Origin: Thiobacillus denitrificans | GTDB taxonomy: Bacteria > Pseudomonadota > Gammaproteobacteria > Burkholderiales > Thiobacillaceae | NCBI GenBank assembly: GCA_002424845.1 | Contig: DILD01000069.1 | Span: 1 to 9,809, forward strand | DNA length: 9,809 nt | Reading direction: 5' to 3' | Part shown: piece by piece, positions 1 to 6,790 of the stretch | Position numbering within the stretch: position 1 is the stretch's first letter | Layout: every line of letters begins with the position of its first letter | The notes under the pieces: generated by a model | What the model was told of the DNA's origin: nothing | The model's input: only the letters and a program-made list of their open reading frames with translations | Database searches by the model: none | Program-made: the position numbers and the translations under genes

Positions 1-635
1 AAAACCAGGAGAAGGAAAAGCGTGCTGCAGAGTTACTCATAGTCAACGAAAAACTGCATGGAGCTTTAATGGATACCGTGCAAGCCGCGATGGCTTTGAG
101 TGAAATGCGCGATCCATACACAGTAGGTCACGAGCGACGAGTTGCTGAAATTGCAGTGGCCATTGGTGCAGAACTTGGCTTTGATAAAGACCGGCAAGAA
201 GGCATGCGTGTAGCCAGTTATTTGCATGATGTTGGCAAAATAAAAGTTCCCGCGGAAATTTTATCCAAGCCTGGAAAGCTGACTGTTAACGAATACAACC
301 TGATTAAGGAGCATCCTCAAGCAGGATATGATGTGCTAAAGCGTGTGTGGTTTCCATGGCCCATCGCTGAAGTGGTCTTGCAACATCATGAGCGCATGGA
401 TGGTTCGGGCTATCCCCAAAACCTTAAAGGCGAAAAAATCATCATTGAAGCCCGGATTCTGGCTGTGGCCGATACCGTAGAGGCGATGTCGTCACATCGC
501 CCCTATCGTGCAGGGCTTGGCGTTGAAAAAGCGCTGGCTGAAATTGAGCAGGGGCGCGGCAAGATATTCGACACGGATGTGGTCGATATCTGCCTGATGT
601 TATTCAGGGAAAGAGGGTTTATCATCCCGGATTAA
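1..635 (+). CDS. HD-GYP domain cyclic-di-GMP phosphodiesterase, 5'-truncated by the window edge
   Basis: The frame is open from the window edge; the first ATG, at 69, is internal, because the codons before it (from position 3) spell NQEKEKRAAELLIVNEKLHG, the charged coiled-coil linker often found between PAS or other sensor domains and an output domain. Numbering from that ATG, the HD-GYP domain is intact: H21, H53-D54 in HDVGK, H82, H106-H107 and the signature HHERMDGSGYP at 106-116. These are the metal ligands and GYP loop of enzymes that cleave c-di-GMP to pGpG or GMP, normally cytoplasmic and coupled to a sensor, which here would lie outside the window. GC content is near 42-53% in the lines I counted, against about 70% in neighbouring genes, so the gene may have a different history. 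The product family is sure; the input signal is unknown. Confidence 0.93.
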   Translation, partial: NQEKEKRAAELLIVNEKLHGALMDTVQAAMALSEMRDPYTVGHERRVAEIAVAIGAELGFDKDRQEGMRVASYLHDVGKIKVPAEILSKPGKLTVNEYNLIKEHPQAGYDVLKRVWFPWPIAEVVLQHHERMDGSGYPQNLKGEKIIIEARILAVADTVEAMSSHRPYRAGLGVEKALAEIEQGRGKIFDTDVVDICLMLFRERGFIIPD

Positions 636-665
636 TTCCATCCAGAAGCCTGATAGCTGTCACTC

Positions 666-689
666 AATAAAGGGCCGTGGCCCTTTATT
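666..689. terminator. Bidirectional hairpin terminator between convergent genes
   Basis: The 11-base arm AATAAAGGGCC (666-676) is followed by GT and then its exact complement GGCCCTTTATT (679-689). The AT-rich outer part supplies A and U runs on both strands, so the same hairpin can end the HD-GYP transcript (stop at 635) and the Rieske gene transcript (stop at 724 on the minus strand). Confidence 0.8.
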
Positions 690-723
690 CGTTATCAGCC
701 GCCCGTTAAGGCGTTTTGGACGA

Positions 724-1836
724 TCATTTCAAATACGGTTCGATCTCGCGCCGCAGGAAGGCATGAAAGTGCATCATGCCGTCTTCCAGCGGTGACTGGT
801 ACGGCCCGGTTTCCGAGATACCCTGCTGATACAGGGCGCGCCGGCCTTTGTGCATGCGCTCGCAGATATCTTCGTCTTCCACCGCGGTCTCGTGATACGC
901 CGCCTGCTCGGCTTCGACAAAGGCGCGTTCGAACAGCGCAATATCTTCGGGGTAGTAAAACTCGACGATGTTGCTGCACGACTCGACGCCGGTCGGCACG
1001 ATCGACGACACCACCAGGACGTGCGGATACCACTCGACCATCAGGCCGGGATAATAGGTCAGCCAGATCGAGCCGTGCGCCGGCGCCTTGCCCTGCTGGT
1101 ACGCCAGCACCTGCTCGTGCCATTTCCGGTACACCGGCGAACCGGGTTTCGACAGCCCGCGGTTCACCCCCACCGTCTGTACCGACCACCAGTCGCCGTA
1201 TTCCCACTTGAGGTCGTTGCAGGTGACGAAGTGGCCGAGGCCCGGGTGATACGGCGCGACGTGGTAGTCCTCCAGATACACCTCGATGAAGGTTTTCCAG
1301 TTGCAGGCGTAATGCGTCACCTGCACGCTATCGAGCATGAAGCTGGAGAAATCGAGTTCGCGCGCCGCCTGCATGCCGGCCAGATCGGCTTTCACATCGC
1401 GCGTGCCGGCGAACAGCAGGCCCTGCCAGTTCTGCAGGCCGGTGCGGTTGAGGTTGAGGCAGGGGTTGCCGGGAAACTCGGGCGCGCCCATCAGTTGGCC
1501 CCGGCTGTCGTAGGTCCAGCGGTGAATCGGGCAGACGATGTTGTTGGACGGCAGCTTGCCGCGCCCGGTCAGCATCAGCGCCTGGCGATGGCGGCACACG
1601 TTGGACAGCAGTTCGATGCCCGAGCCGCTGTTGACCAGCATTTTTGCGCCGTCGAACATTTCGAGCGCGTGATAGTCGCCCAGCTCGGGCACCATCAACT
1701 GGTGGCCCGCGTAGCCGGGGCCGTGTTTGAACAAATGCTCAAGCTCCAGCGCATAAATGGCTGGATCGAAGTACCAGGAAACTGGCAGTTGCGGCGAAGT
1801 TAGCGACAAGGCGCTGGATTCGGCGAGATCGCTCAT
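724..1836 (-). CDS. Rieske-type ring-hydroxylating oxygenase, alpha subunit family
   Basis: A 370-residue protein with the two-part layout of Rieske non-heme iron oxygenases. The N-terminal Rieske domain has C81-x-H83 and C102-x2-H105, the [2Fe-2S] ligands. The C-terminal catalytic domain has NWKTFIEVYLEDYH followed by HP: H192 and H197 are the mononuclear iron histidines, and D321 in EDEDICER is the likely carboxylate ligand. The residue three before H192, which relays electrons between subunits and is Asp in naphthalene dioxygenase, is Glu189 here, as in carnitine and betaine oxygenases. No ferredoxin or reductase gene lies nearby, so its electron donor is encoded elsewhere. The substrate cannot be told from sequence. 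The start at 1836 has a weak purine-rich GAGTAGGG upstream. It is transcribed divergently from xseB and convergently to the HD-GYP gene. Confidence 0.9.
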   Translation of the reverse strand: MSDLAESSALSLTSPQLPVSWYFDPAIYALELEHLFKHGPGYAGHQLMVPELGDYHALEMFDGAKMLVNSGSGIELLSNVCRHRQALMLTGRGKLPSNNIVCPIHRWTYDSRGQLMGAPEFPGNPCLNLNRTGLQNWQGLLFAGTRDVKADLAGMQAARELDFSSFMLDSVQVTHYACNWKTFIEVYLEDYHVAPYHPGLGHFVTCNDLKWEYGDWWSVQTVGVNRGLSKPGSPVYRKWHEQVLAYQQGKAPAHGSIWLTYYPGLMVEWYPHVLVVSSIVPTGVESCSNIVEFYYPEDIALFERAFVEAEQAAYHETAVEDEDICERMHKGRRALYQQGISETGPYQSPLEDGMMHFHAFLRREIEPYLK

Positions 1837-2219
1837 GGCGTACCCTACTCAAAACCAAGCCCCCTCCCGGTTTGCACCGGAAGCGGCAAGCGTGATCGTG
1901 AAACGATCACCATTAAAAACGGCATCGGGGCGAGACGCCCGGATGCCCACCGGATTTAGAGCGTGGCTGTCGCCGATTTATCGGCTTAGAGCATGGTTGT
2001 TGACGCTTTAGCGTCTTTACAACCACGGCCTACCCCTTGCGGGTACAACCGCGGCCTGCACCTCCCCGATAGGGGATTGCGGGTGCGGATGACGCCTCGC
2101 CCGGATCCATGCTTGACGCGGCGAGGCAAGGTGAAAATTCTAGCATGGCCCCAGCCTCGGGGAGGCGTCGGTGCGCTGAATTTGTTAAAGTAGCGACCTT
2201 TCTCCGCCGGGTTCATCTC
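1837..2219. other. Divergent intergenic region dense in hairpins
   Basis: This 383-base space separates the Rieske gene from xseB and must hold both 5' ends. I see no credible gene in it; short open frames lack ribosome sites and run through palindromes. Beyond the module array listed separately, it contains an 8-base-pair hairpin GTGATCGT-GAA-ACGATCAC (1892-1910), a 12-pair stem with one G-G mismatch (GGCATC 1921-1926 and GGGCG 1928-1932, loop AGA, CGCCC 1936-1940 and GATGCC 1942-1947), GCCTCGCC (2094-2101) paired with GGCGAGGC (2120-2127), and GCCTC-GGG-GAGGC (2154-2166). TAAAGT at 2186-2191 is a possible -10 box for xseB, but I see no convincing -35 box. Confidence 0.7.
1956..2086. repeat. 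Array of about 30-base modules, each a related arm plus a self-complementary hairpin
   Basis: Two direct modules, 1956-1985 and 1986-2015, begin with TTAGAGCGTGGCTGT and TTAGAGCATGGTTGT (13 of 15 bases identical), each followed by a 15-base hairpin, CGCCGATTTATCGGC and TGACGCTTTAGCGTC. Next come two roughly inverted modules: TTTACAACCACGGCC with hairpin TACCCCTTGCGGGTA (2016-2045), and CAACCGCGGCC with a larger hairpin (2046-2086). The hairpin stems differ in sequence yet stay paired, so changes on one side are matched on the other. TGGTTGT (1994-2000) also pairs with ACAACCA (2019-2025), joining modules two and three into a longer branched fold. I do not recognise the family; it could be a REP-like or miniature mobile element, or a structured leader. 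Confidence 0.6.
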
Positions 2220-2462
2220 ATGGCCAAGTCCCGCGCCGCCACGCCCCCCAAAGATTACGAGTCCGCACTGGCGGAACTGGAAGCCATTGTGGCCGAAATG
2301 GAATCCGGCCAACTGCCGCTGGATGCCTCGCTCGCCGCCTACAAGCGTGGCGCCGAGCTGCTGCAATACTGCCGCCAGCAACTGGCTGACGCCGAGCAGC
2401 AGGTGAAGATTCTGGAAAACGGCGCCCTGAAGCCCTTTAAAAACGAAGAACCCGATGACTGA
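2220..2462 (+). CDS. xseB: Exodeoxyribonuclease VII small subunit
   Basis: The 80-residue product matches the usual length of XseB, the small subunit that binds in several copies to the long arm of XseA to form exonuclease VII, which cuts single-stranded DNA into oligonucleotides in repair. Recognisable family features are DYESALAELEAIVAEMESG near the N-terminus, LPLDASLAAYKRGAEL in the middle, and CRQQLADAEQQVKIL, an acidic helical hairpin. The frame stays open upstream to an ATG at 2109, but that would add 37 residues translated from the hairpin region, so the ATG at 2220 is preferred; it lacks a clear Shine-Dalgarno sequence. It overlaps ispA by 8 bases, a sign of one transcript. The xseB-ispA-dxs order is common in proteobacteria; xseA is not in view. 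Confidence 0.93.
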   Translation: MAKSRAATPPKDYESALAELEAIVAEMESGQLPLDASLAAYKRGAELLQYCRQQLADAEQQVKILENGALKPFKNEEPDD

Positions 2463-3342
2463 TTTTGCCGCCTGGATGCAAGGCTGCCAGACGCGCATGG
2501 AAAGCGTGCTGGCCGAGTGGCTGCCCCCTCCCCATATCGCGCCACAGCGCCTGCACGAAGCCATGCGCTACGCGGTGCTGGGCGGCGGCAAGCGGGTGCG
2601 CCCGCTGCTGGCCTTTGCCGCCGGCGAGGTCACGGGCGCCGACGCCGAGCGCGTGCAGCATGCCGCGGCCGCGGTCGAACTGATCCACGCCTACTCGCTG
2701 GTGCACGACGACATGCCGGCGATGGACGACGACGCGCTACGGCGCGGCAAGCCCACGGTGCACGTCGAGTTCGACGAAGCCACGGCCCTGCTGGTGGGCG
2801 ATGCCCTGCAGAGCCTGGCGTTCGATATCCTCGCGTCGCAGCCGCTGGCCCACGACACGGCCACTCAGTTGAAGATGGTGCAATTGCTGGCGCAGGCCTC
2901 CGGCTCGCGCGGCATGGCCGGCGGCCAGGCGATCGATCTCGCCAGCGTGGGCAAGCCGCTCGATCTCACCGAACTCGAATTCATGCACATCCACAAGACC
3001 GGCGCGCTGATCCGCGCCTCGGTGCTGCTGGGCGCACAGTGCGGCGCCATGGCCGACGCCACCGGCGCCGCGCTCGACCATTACGCCAAGTGCATCGGTC
3101 TGGCCTTCCAGGTGGTCGACGACGTGCTCGACGCCGAGGCTTCCACCGCCACGCTGGGCAAGACCGCCGGCAAGGACGCCGCCAACAACAAGCCGACTTA
3201 TGTCAGTCTGCTCGGCGCAGCACGCGCACGCGAGCTGGCGCAGGAACTGCGGGCCGACGCCCATGCCGCGCTGGATCAGCTTGACGCGCCCGCCGGGCGG
3301 CTGCGTCAACTGGCCGATTTCGTGGTCGAACGAACGTTTTAA
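2455..3342 (+). CDS. ispA: Farnesyl diphosphate synthase (geranyltranstransferase)
   Basis: A 295-residue short-chain trans-prenyltransferase that condenses isopentenyl diphosphate with dimethylallyl and then geranyl diphosphate to make farnesyl diphosphate, the precursor of ubiquinone side chains, undecaprenyl carrier and heme O. GGGKRVRPLL (43-52) binds the diphosphate of the homoallylic substrate. The first aspartate-rich motif is DDMPAMD (85-91), with the two-residue insertion typical of bacterial farnesyl synthases, and the second is DDVLD (222-226); both hold the catalytic magnesium ions. The start overlaps the end of xseB by 8 bases and the stop is 5 bases before dxs, so translation is probably coupled across the cluster. 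Function is well supported by motifs, length and the dxs neighbour. Confidence 0.95.
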   Translation: MTDFAAWMQGCQTRMESVLAEWLPPPHIAPQRLHEAMRYAVLGGGKRVRPLLAFAAGEVTGADAERVQHAAAAVELIHAYSLVHDDMPAMDDDALRRGKPTVHVEFDEATALLVGDALQSLAFDILASQPLAHDTATQLKMVQLLAQASGSRGMAGGQAIDLASVGKPLDLTELEFMHIHKTGALIRASVLLGAQCGAMADATGAALDHYAKCIGLAFQVVDDVLDAEASTATLGKTAGKDAANNKPTYVSLLGAARARELAQELRADAHAALDQLDAPAGRLRQLADFVVERTF

Positions 3343-3347
3343 TCAAG

Positions 3348-5204
3348 ATGACCACGCCTTTGCTTGACACCCTCGACTGCCCGGCCGACCTGCGCGCCCT
3401 GCCCCCCGAGCAACTGCCGCAACTTGCCGCCGAACTGCGCGCGTTCCTGGTGGATTCGGTCTCCCACACCGGCGGCCATTTGGCATCCAACCTCGGCACG
3501 GTGGAGCTGACACTCGCGCTGCATTACGTGTTCGACACGCCACGCGACCGCATCGTGTGGGACGTCGGCCACCAGACCTATCCGCACAAGATTCTCACCG
3601 GCCGCCGTGCGGCCATGGCCGGCCTGCGCCAGGCCGGCGGCATCGCCGGCTTTCCGCGCCGCGCGGAAAGTGAATACGACGCCTTTGGCGTCGGCCATTC
3701 CAGCACCTCGATCTCGGCGGCGCTCGGCATGGCCGAGGCGTTCCACCAGCAAGGCTCCGACCAGCGTGCCGTGGCCATCATCGGTGACGGCGCGATGACC
3801 GCAGGCATGGCCTTCGAGGCGCTGAACAACGCCGGCACCACTGAGCTGCCGCTGCTGGTGATCCTGAACGACAACGACATGTCGATCTCGCCCAACGTGG
3901 GCGCCCTGAACAACTACCTGGCACGACTGATGTCGGGCAGGTTTTATGCGGCCGCCCGACGCGCCAGCGACAAGGTGCTGTCGGTTGCCCCGCCCATTCG
4001 CGAACTGGCCCGGCGCGCCGAGGAACACATGAAGGGCATGGTGACGCCGGGCACGCTGTTCGAGGAATTCGGCTTCAACTACATCGGCCCGATCGACGGC
4101 CACGACCTCAATGTGCTGCTGGACACACTCACCAACATCAAGCAGTTGAGCGGCCCGCAGTTCCTGCATGTGGTCACCAAAAAGGGCAAGGGCTATGCGC
4201 CCGCAGAAGCCAACCCCTGCCTGTATCACGGTGTATCGCGTTTCGACTCGGCGACCGGCGTTGCCGAAAAATCCGGCGGCAAGCCGACCTACACCCAGAT
4301 ATTCGGCGACTGGCTGTGCGACATGGCCGCCGCCGATACGCGGCTGGTCGGCATCACGCCGGCGATGCGGGAGGGCTCCGGCCTGGTGCGCTTCTCGGAA
4401 GAATTTCCCGCGCGCTATTTCGATGTCGGCATCGCCGAACAGCATGCGCTGACCTACGCCGCCGGCCTGGCCTGCGAGGGCGTCAAGCCGGTGGTGGCAA
4501 TCTACTCGACCTTCCTGCAGCGCGCCTATGACCAGCTGATCCACGACATCGCGCTGCAAAACCTGCCGGTAATGCTAGCGATCGATCGCGCCGGACTGGT
4601 GGGTGCAGACGGCCCGACGCACGCCGGCAGTTTCGACCTGTCCTTCCTGCGCTGCATTCCCAACATGCTGATTGCTGCACCGTCGGATGAGAACGAATGC
4701 CGCCGCCTGCTGACCACCGCCTTCCTGCATAACGGCCCGTCGGCCGTGCGCTACCCGCGCGGCCAGGGCAGCGGTGCCGCCCTCGATGCAGGGCTTGATC
4801 CGGTCGAGGTCGGCAGGGGCGTCCTGCGGCGCAAAGGGCGCGATGTGGCGCTGATCGCCTTCGGCAGTCTGGTCGCCCCTGCGCTGGCCGCGGCCGAGGC
4901 ACTCGACGCCAGCGTGGCCGACATGCGTTTCGTCAAACCGCTGGATGCCGCGTTGCTGCGCGAACTGGCGCAAAGCCATCGTCTGCTGGTCACGCTGGAG
5001 GAAAACGCCGTGGCGGGCGGTGCCGGGGCAGCGTGCGCCGAAACGCTTGCCGCGCTGGGCCTGAGCGTGCCCATCCTGCATCTGGGCCTGCCCGACACGT
5101 TCATCGAACATGGCGATCCGGCAAGCATGCTGGCTGACTGCGGCCTTGACGCAAGCGGCATCGAACATGCGATCCGCCAGCGGATAACCCCATTACCCGA
5201 GTAG
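3348..5204 (+). CDS. dxs: 1-deoxy-D-xylulose-5-phosphate synthase
   Basis: At 618 residues it is full length for Dxs (E. coli: about 620). It is a thiamine-diphosphate enzyme that joins pyruvate and glyceraldehyde 3-phosphate, releasing CO2, to give DXP, the entry and main control point of the methylerythritol phosphate route. Seen in the sequence: SHTGGHLASNLGTVELTLAL with the catalytic-type H44; the cofactor-binding GDG at 146-148 continuing to EALNN; and GIAEQHALTYAAG with E364, the Glu that activates the thiazolium ring. The C-terminal transketolase domain (FVKPLDAALL, then VTLEENAVAGGAG) is complete. It sits 5 bases after ispA with only a poor ribosome site, consistent with coupling to it. 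The product feeds isoprenoid, thiamine and pyridoxal synthesis. Confidence 0.97.
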   Translation: MTTPLLDTLDCPADLRALPPEQLPQLAAELRAFLVDSVSHTGGHLASNLGTVELTLALHYVFDTPRDRIVWDVGHQTYPHKILTGRRAAMAGLRQAGGIAGFPRRAESEYDAFGVGHSSTSISAALGMAEAFHQQGSDQRAVAIIGDGAMTAGMAFEALNNAGTTELPLLVILNDNDMSISPNVGALNNYLARLMSGRFYAAARRASDKVLSVAPPIRELARRAEEHMKGMVTPGTLFEEFGFNYIGPIDGHDLNVLLDTLTNIKQLSGPQFLHVVTKKGKGYAPAEANPCLYHGVSRFDSATGVAEKSGGKPTYTQIFGDWLCDMAAADTRLVGITPAMREGSGLVRFSEEFPARYFDVGIAEQHALTYAAGLACEGVKPVVAIYSTFLQRAYDQLIHDIALQNLPVMLAIDRAGLVGADGPTHAGSFDLSFLRCIPNMLIAAPSDENECRRLLTTAFLHNGPSAVRYPRGQGSGAALDAGLDPVEVGRGVLRRKGRDVALIAFGSLVAPALAAAEALDASVADMRFVKPLDAALLRELAQSHRLLVTLEENAVAGGAGAACAETLAALGLSVPILHLGLPDTFIEHGDPASMLADCGLDASGIEHAIRQRITPLPE

Positions 5205-5233
5205 TTTACTCAACTATTCCGGCAGTTTATACT
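5205..5233 (+). promoter_or_regulatory. Likely sigma-70 promoter of folE2
   Basis: TTTACT (5205-5210) and TATACT (5228-5233) are separated by 17 bases and match the -35 and -10 consensus at 4 and 5 of 6 positions. Transcription would start near 5240, giving a leader of about 26 bases with AAGGAG at 5254-5259 before the ATG at 5266. The -35 box begins at the dxs stop codon, so folE2 can be expressed apart from the dxs transcript. Confidence 0.6.
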
Positions 5234-5245
5234 CAGTCTAAACTG
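5223..5245. promoter_or_regulatory. Near-perfect 23-base palindrome over the folE2 -10 box (candidate operator)
   Basis: The arms CAGTTTA (5223-5229) and TAAACTG (5239-5245) are exact complements, and the inner ACT-C-AGT (5231-5237) continues the symmetry, so 10 of 11 base pairs match around the centre at 5234. It covers the -10 box TATACT and the probable start site, where a bound dimeric repressor would block polymerase. A smaller related inverted repeat, TAGTT-TACTC-AACTA (5202-5216), covers the -35 box. The sequence does not resemble the classic Zur or Fur boxes as I know them; the regulator is unknown. Confidence 0.55.
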
Positions 5246-5265
5246 TAACGATCAAGGAGCCTGCC

Positions 5266-6075
5266 ATGAACCAGATTTGCGATACCGCCGCCTGCATGCC
5301 CGACGTGCAAAGCTCGGCCGACACCCGGCAAATCGCCATCAACAAGGTCGGCATCAAAAGCATTCGCCATCCCATTCGGGTGGCCGACAAGAACAATGGT
5401 GTCCAGCACACCATCGCCACGTTCAACATGTATGTGTTCCTGCCGCACAACTTCAAGGGCACGCACATGTCACGTTTCATCGAAATCCTCAACACGCGCG
5501 AGCGTGAGATTTCCGTTGAAAACTTCGAAGGCATGCTGCGCCAGATGGTTGAACGTCTGGAAGCCGAATCGGGTTATATCGAGATGAGCTTTCCCTATTT
5601 CGTGAACAAATCCGCACCTATTTCAGGCGTGCAGAGCCTGCTGGACTACGAAGTCACCTTCGTCGGCCAAATCGAAAAAGGGAAATACACCCACACCACC
5701 AAAGTGCTGGTGCCGGTCACTTCGCTATGCCCGTGTTCGAAGAAAATCTCCGACTATGGGGCGCACAACCAGCGCTCGCACGTCACGGTAAGCGCCAGGA
5801 CCAACGGTTTCCTGTGGATTGAAGACCTGGTGCGCAAGGTCGAGGACCAGGCCTCGTGCGAGCTCTTCGGTCTGCTGAAGCGGCCGGACGAGAAGTACGT
5901 CACCGAACGCGCCTACGACAACCCGAAATTCGTCGAAGACATCGTGCGCGACGTCGCGGCGGCAATGAATGCCGAGCCGCTGATCGATGCTTATGTGGTG
6001 GAAGCCGAAAACTTTGAGTCCATTCACAATCACAGCGCATATGCCCTGATCGAGCGCGACAAAATGCAAGCGTAA
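5266..6075 (+). CDS. folE2: GTP cyclohydrolase IB (FolE2 type)
   Basis: The 269-residue protein belongs to the COG1469 family, which converts GTP to dihydroneopterin triphosphate, the first step of folate (and in some bacteria queuosine) synthesis. Unlike zinc-dependent FolE, members can use other divalent metals. The family signature LCPCSKKISDYGAHNQRSH is present, with C155 and C157 followed by the conserved His residues; the Cys and His supply metal and active-site groups. Other conserved stretches are MYVFLPHNFKGTHMSRF near residue 60 and FESIHNHSAYA at the C-terminus. AAGGAG at 5254-5259 fixes the start. It has its own promoter with a palindromic site, suggesting regulation separate from dxs. 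In several bacteria folE2 is a Zur-controlled backup for folE; here it may equally be the only copy. Confidence 0.95.
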   Translation: MNQICDTAACMPDVQSSADTRQIAINKVGIKSIRHPIRVADKNNGVQHTIATFNMYVFLPHNFKGTHMSRFIEILNTREREISVENFEGMLRQMVERLEAESGYIEMSFPYFVNKSAPISGVQSLLDYEVTFVGQIEKGKYTHTTKVLVPVTSLCPCSKKISDYGAHNQRSHVTVSARTNGFLWIEDLVRKVEDQASCELFGLLKRPDEKYVTERAYDNPKFVEDIVRDVAAAMNAEPLIDAYVVEAENFESIHNHSAYALIERDKMQA

Positions 6076-6093
6076 GCACTCCATGCCGCCAGA

Positions 6094-6123
6094 CAGCAAG
6101 GCCCGCCTGTGCGGGCCTTGCTG
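6094..6123. terminator. Strong hairpin terminator after folE2, shared with the convergent protease gene
   Basis: A perfect 13-base-pair stem, CAGCAAGGCCCGC (6094-6106) and GCGGGCCTTGCTG (6111-6123), closes a CTGT loop and is followed by CTTTCTG on the plus strand. It lies 18 bases after the folE2 stop and 16 bases beyond the stop of the minus-strand protease gene. The U-tract is short on the plus strand and absent on the minus strand. Confidence 0.75.
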
Positions 6124-6139
6124 CTTTCTGCCGCATGAA

Positions 6140-6790
6140 TCAATACCGCTGGATCAGCGTCATGGTCTGCCCGTCCCGCTTCATTTCCATCCGGTTGAGA
6201 AAGCTCATCCCAAGCAAAGGCACATTGAGGCCGGACTCCACCACCATGCCGGCCACATGGTTGACGGTGATGCCGCCGATCTTAACCGAGTTGAACGTGA
6301 CGCGCCAGGCAGGCACCACACCGGCCGCCGTACCGACGCCAACCGCCTGCGAGGTCTTGTACTCAAGCCCGATGCGCCTGGCTTCATGCGCGCTGATGGC
6401 GATGGTCGTGGCGCCCGTGTCCACCAGAAAGTTCATGGGATAGCCGTTGATCGAGCCCGCCGCGGTAAAGTGGCCCTGGGCATTGGCCGTCAGCGAAACG
6501 CTCGGACGCGCGCCCGTTGCCGCCCCGCCGGCAAACGATTGCCCCATGCCCAGAGTACGACGCTTGCCGTCAACATCGAAACTGGCGCTGTCCGAATCCG
6601 CTGCAAGTAACGTTACACTGCTTATTGTTTGCCCTACGCTCAAGGTATGCGGCTTGCCGCCATCAATGACGACAATGGCCTTGTCCTTGAACAGCCCCAC
6701 GACCGAAATGCTCGTCGCCCAGGCGGACGTGCAGCCGAGCAGGCCGGCCGACAAGATGAATAAAACCGATTTACGCGTGCACAACATCAT
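6140..6790 (-). CDS. Exported retropepsin-like (clan AA) aspartic protease
   Basis: A 216-residue protein. The start MMLCTRKSVLFILSAGLLGCTSAWA is a signal peptide: basic residues, a hydrophobic run, and either an AWA cut site for signal peptidase I after residue 25 or an imperfect lipobox LLGC ending at C20. Residues 28-86 form a small beta-rich segment (VVGLFKDKAIVVIDG, later LGMGQSF) that recalls the GspC-type periplasmic domain. Residues 108-216 carry the retropepsin core: FLVDTGATTIAIS with catalytic D124, and the later conserved LLGMSFLNRMEM. Only one DTG is present, so it should act as a homodimer, as in the TIGR02281-type family. Substrate unknown. AGGA lies upstream of the ATG at 6790, inside the neighbouring plus-strand gene. 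M2 is an equally possible start. Confidence 0.85.
   Translation of the reverse strand: MMLCTRKSVLFILSAGLLGCTSAWATSISVVGLFKDKAIVVIDGGKPHTLSVGQTISSVTLLAADSDSASFDVDGKRRTLGMGQSFAGGAATGARPSVSLTANAQGHFTAAGSINGYPMNFLVDTGATTIAISAHEARRIGLEYKTSQAVGVGTAAGVVPAWRVTFNSVKIGGITVNHVAGMVVESGLNVPLLGMSFLNRMEMKRDGQTMTLIQRY

Noticed and set aside
850..1803. Long open frame on the plus strand, antisense to the Rieske gene
   Set aside because: It is the mirror of a GC-rich gene whose minus-strand product has full Rieske and iron-binding motifs; the antisense product shows no recognisable motif.
1956..2086. Possible CRISPR array
   Set aside because: The modules are only about 30 bases with 15-base arms, partly inverted, and the parts between are themselves palindromes rather than unique spacers. 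No cas gene is present.
1993..2193. Small open frame in the hairpin region
   Set aside because: It has no ribosome site and its sequence is explained by the repeat modules; the product is Pro/Arg-rich with no family features.
2109..2219. N-terminal extension of xseB
   Set aside because: It would translate through palindromes and make the protein about half again as long as XseB normally is; the ATG at 2220 gives the usual 80 residues.
3339..4559. 406-codon open frame antisense to dxs
   Set aside because: A shadow of dxs with arginine-, histidine- and glycine-rich translation and no ribosome site.
5223..5245. Reading the folE2 palindrome as a terminator of dxs
   Set aside because: The stem is AT-rich with almost no loop, has no T-run after it and contains a good -10 box at the right distance from a -35 box, so a promoter-operator is more likely.
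6447..6788. Upstream extension of the amidotransferase frame by 114 codons
   Set aside because: It lies wholly antisense to the protease gene, and class I amidotransferase similarity begins only at the ATG at 6789.
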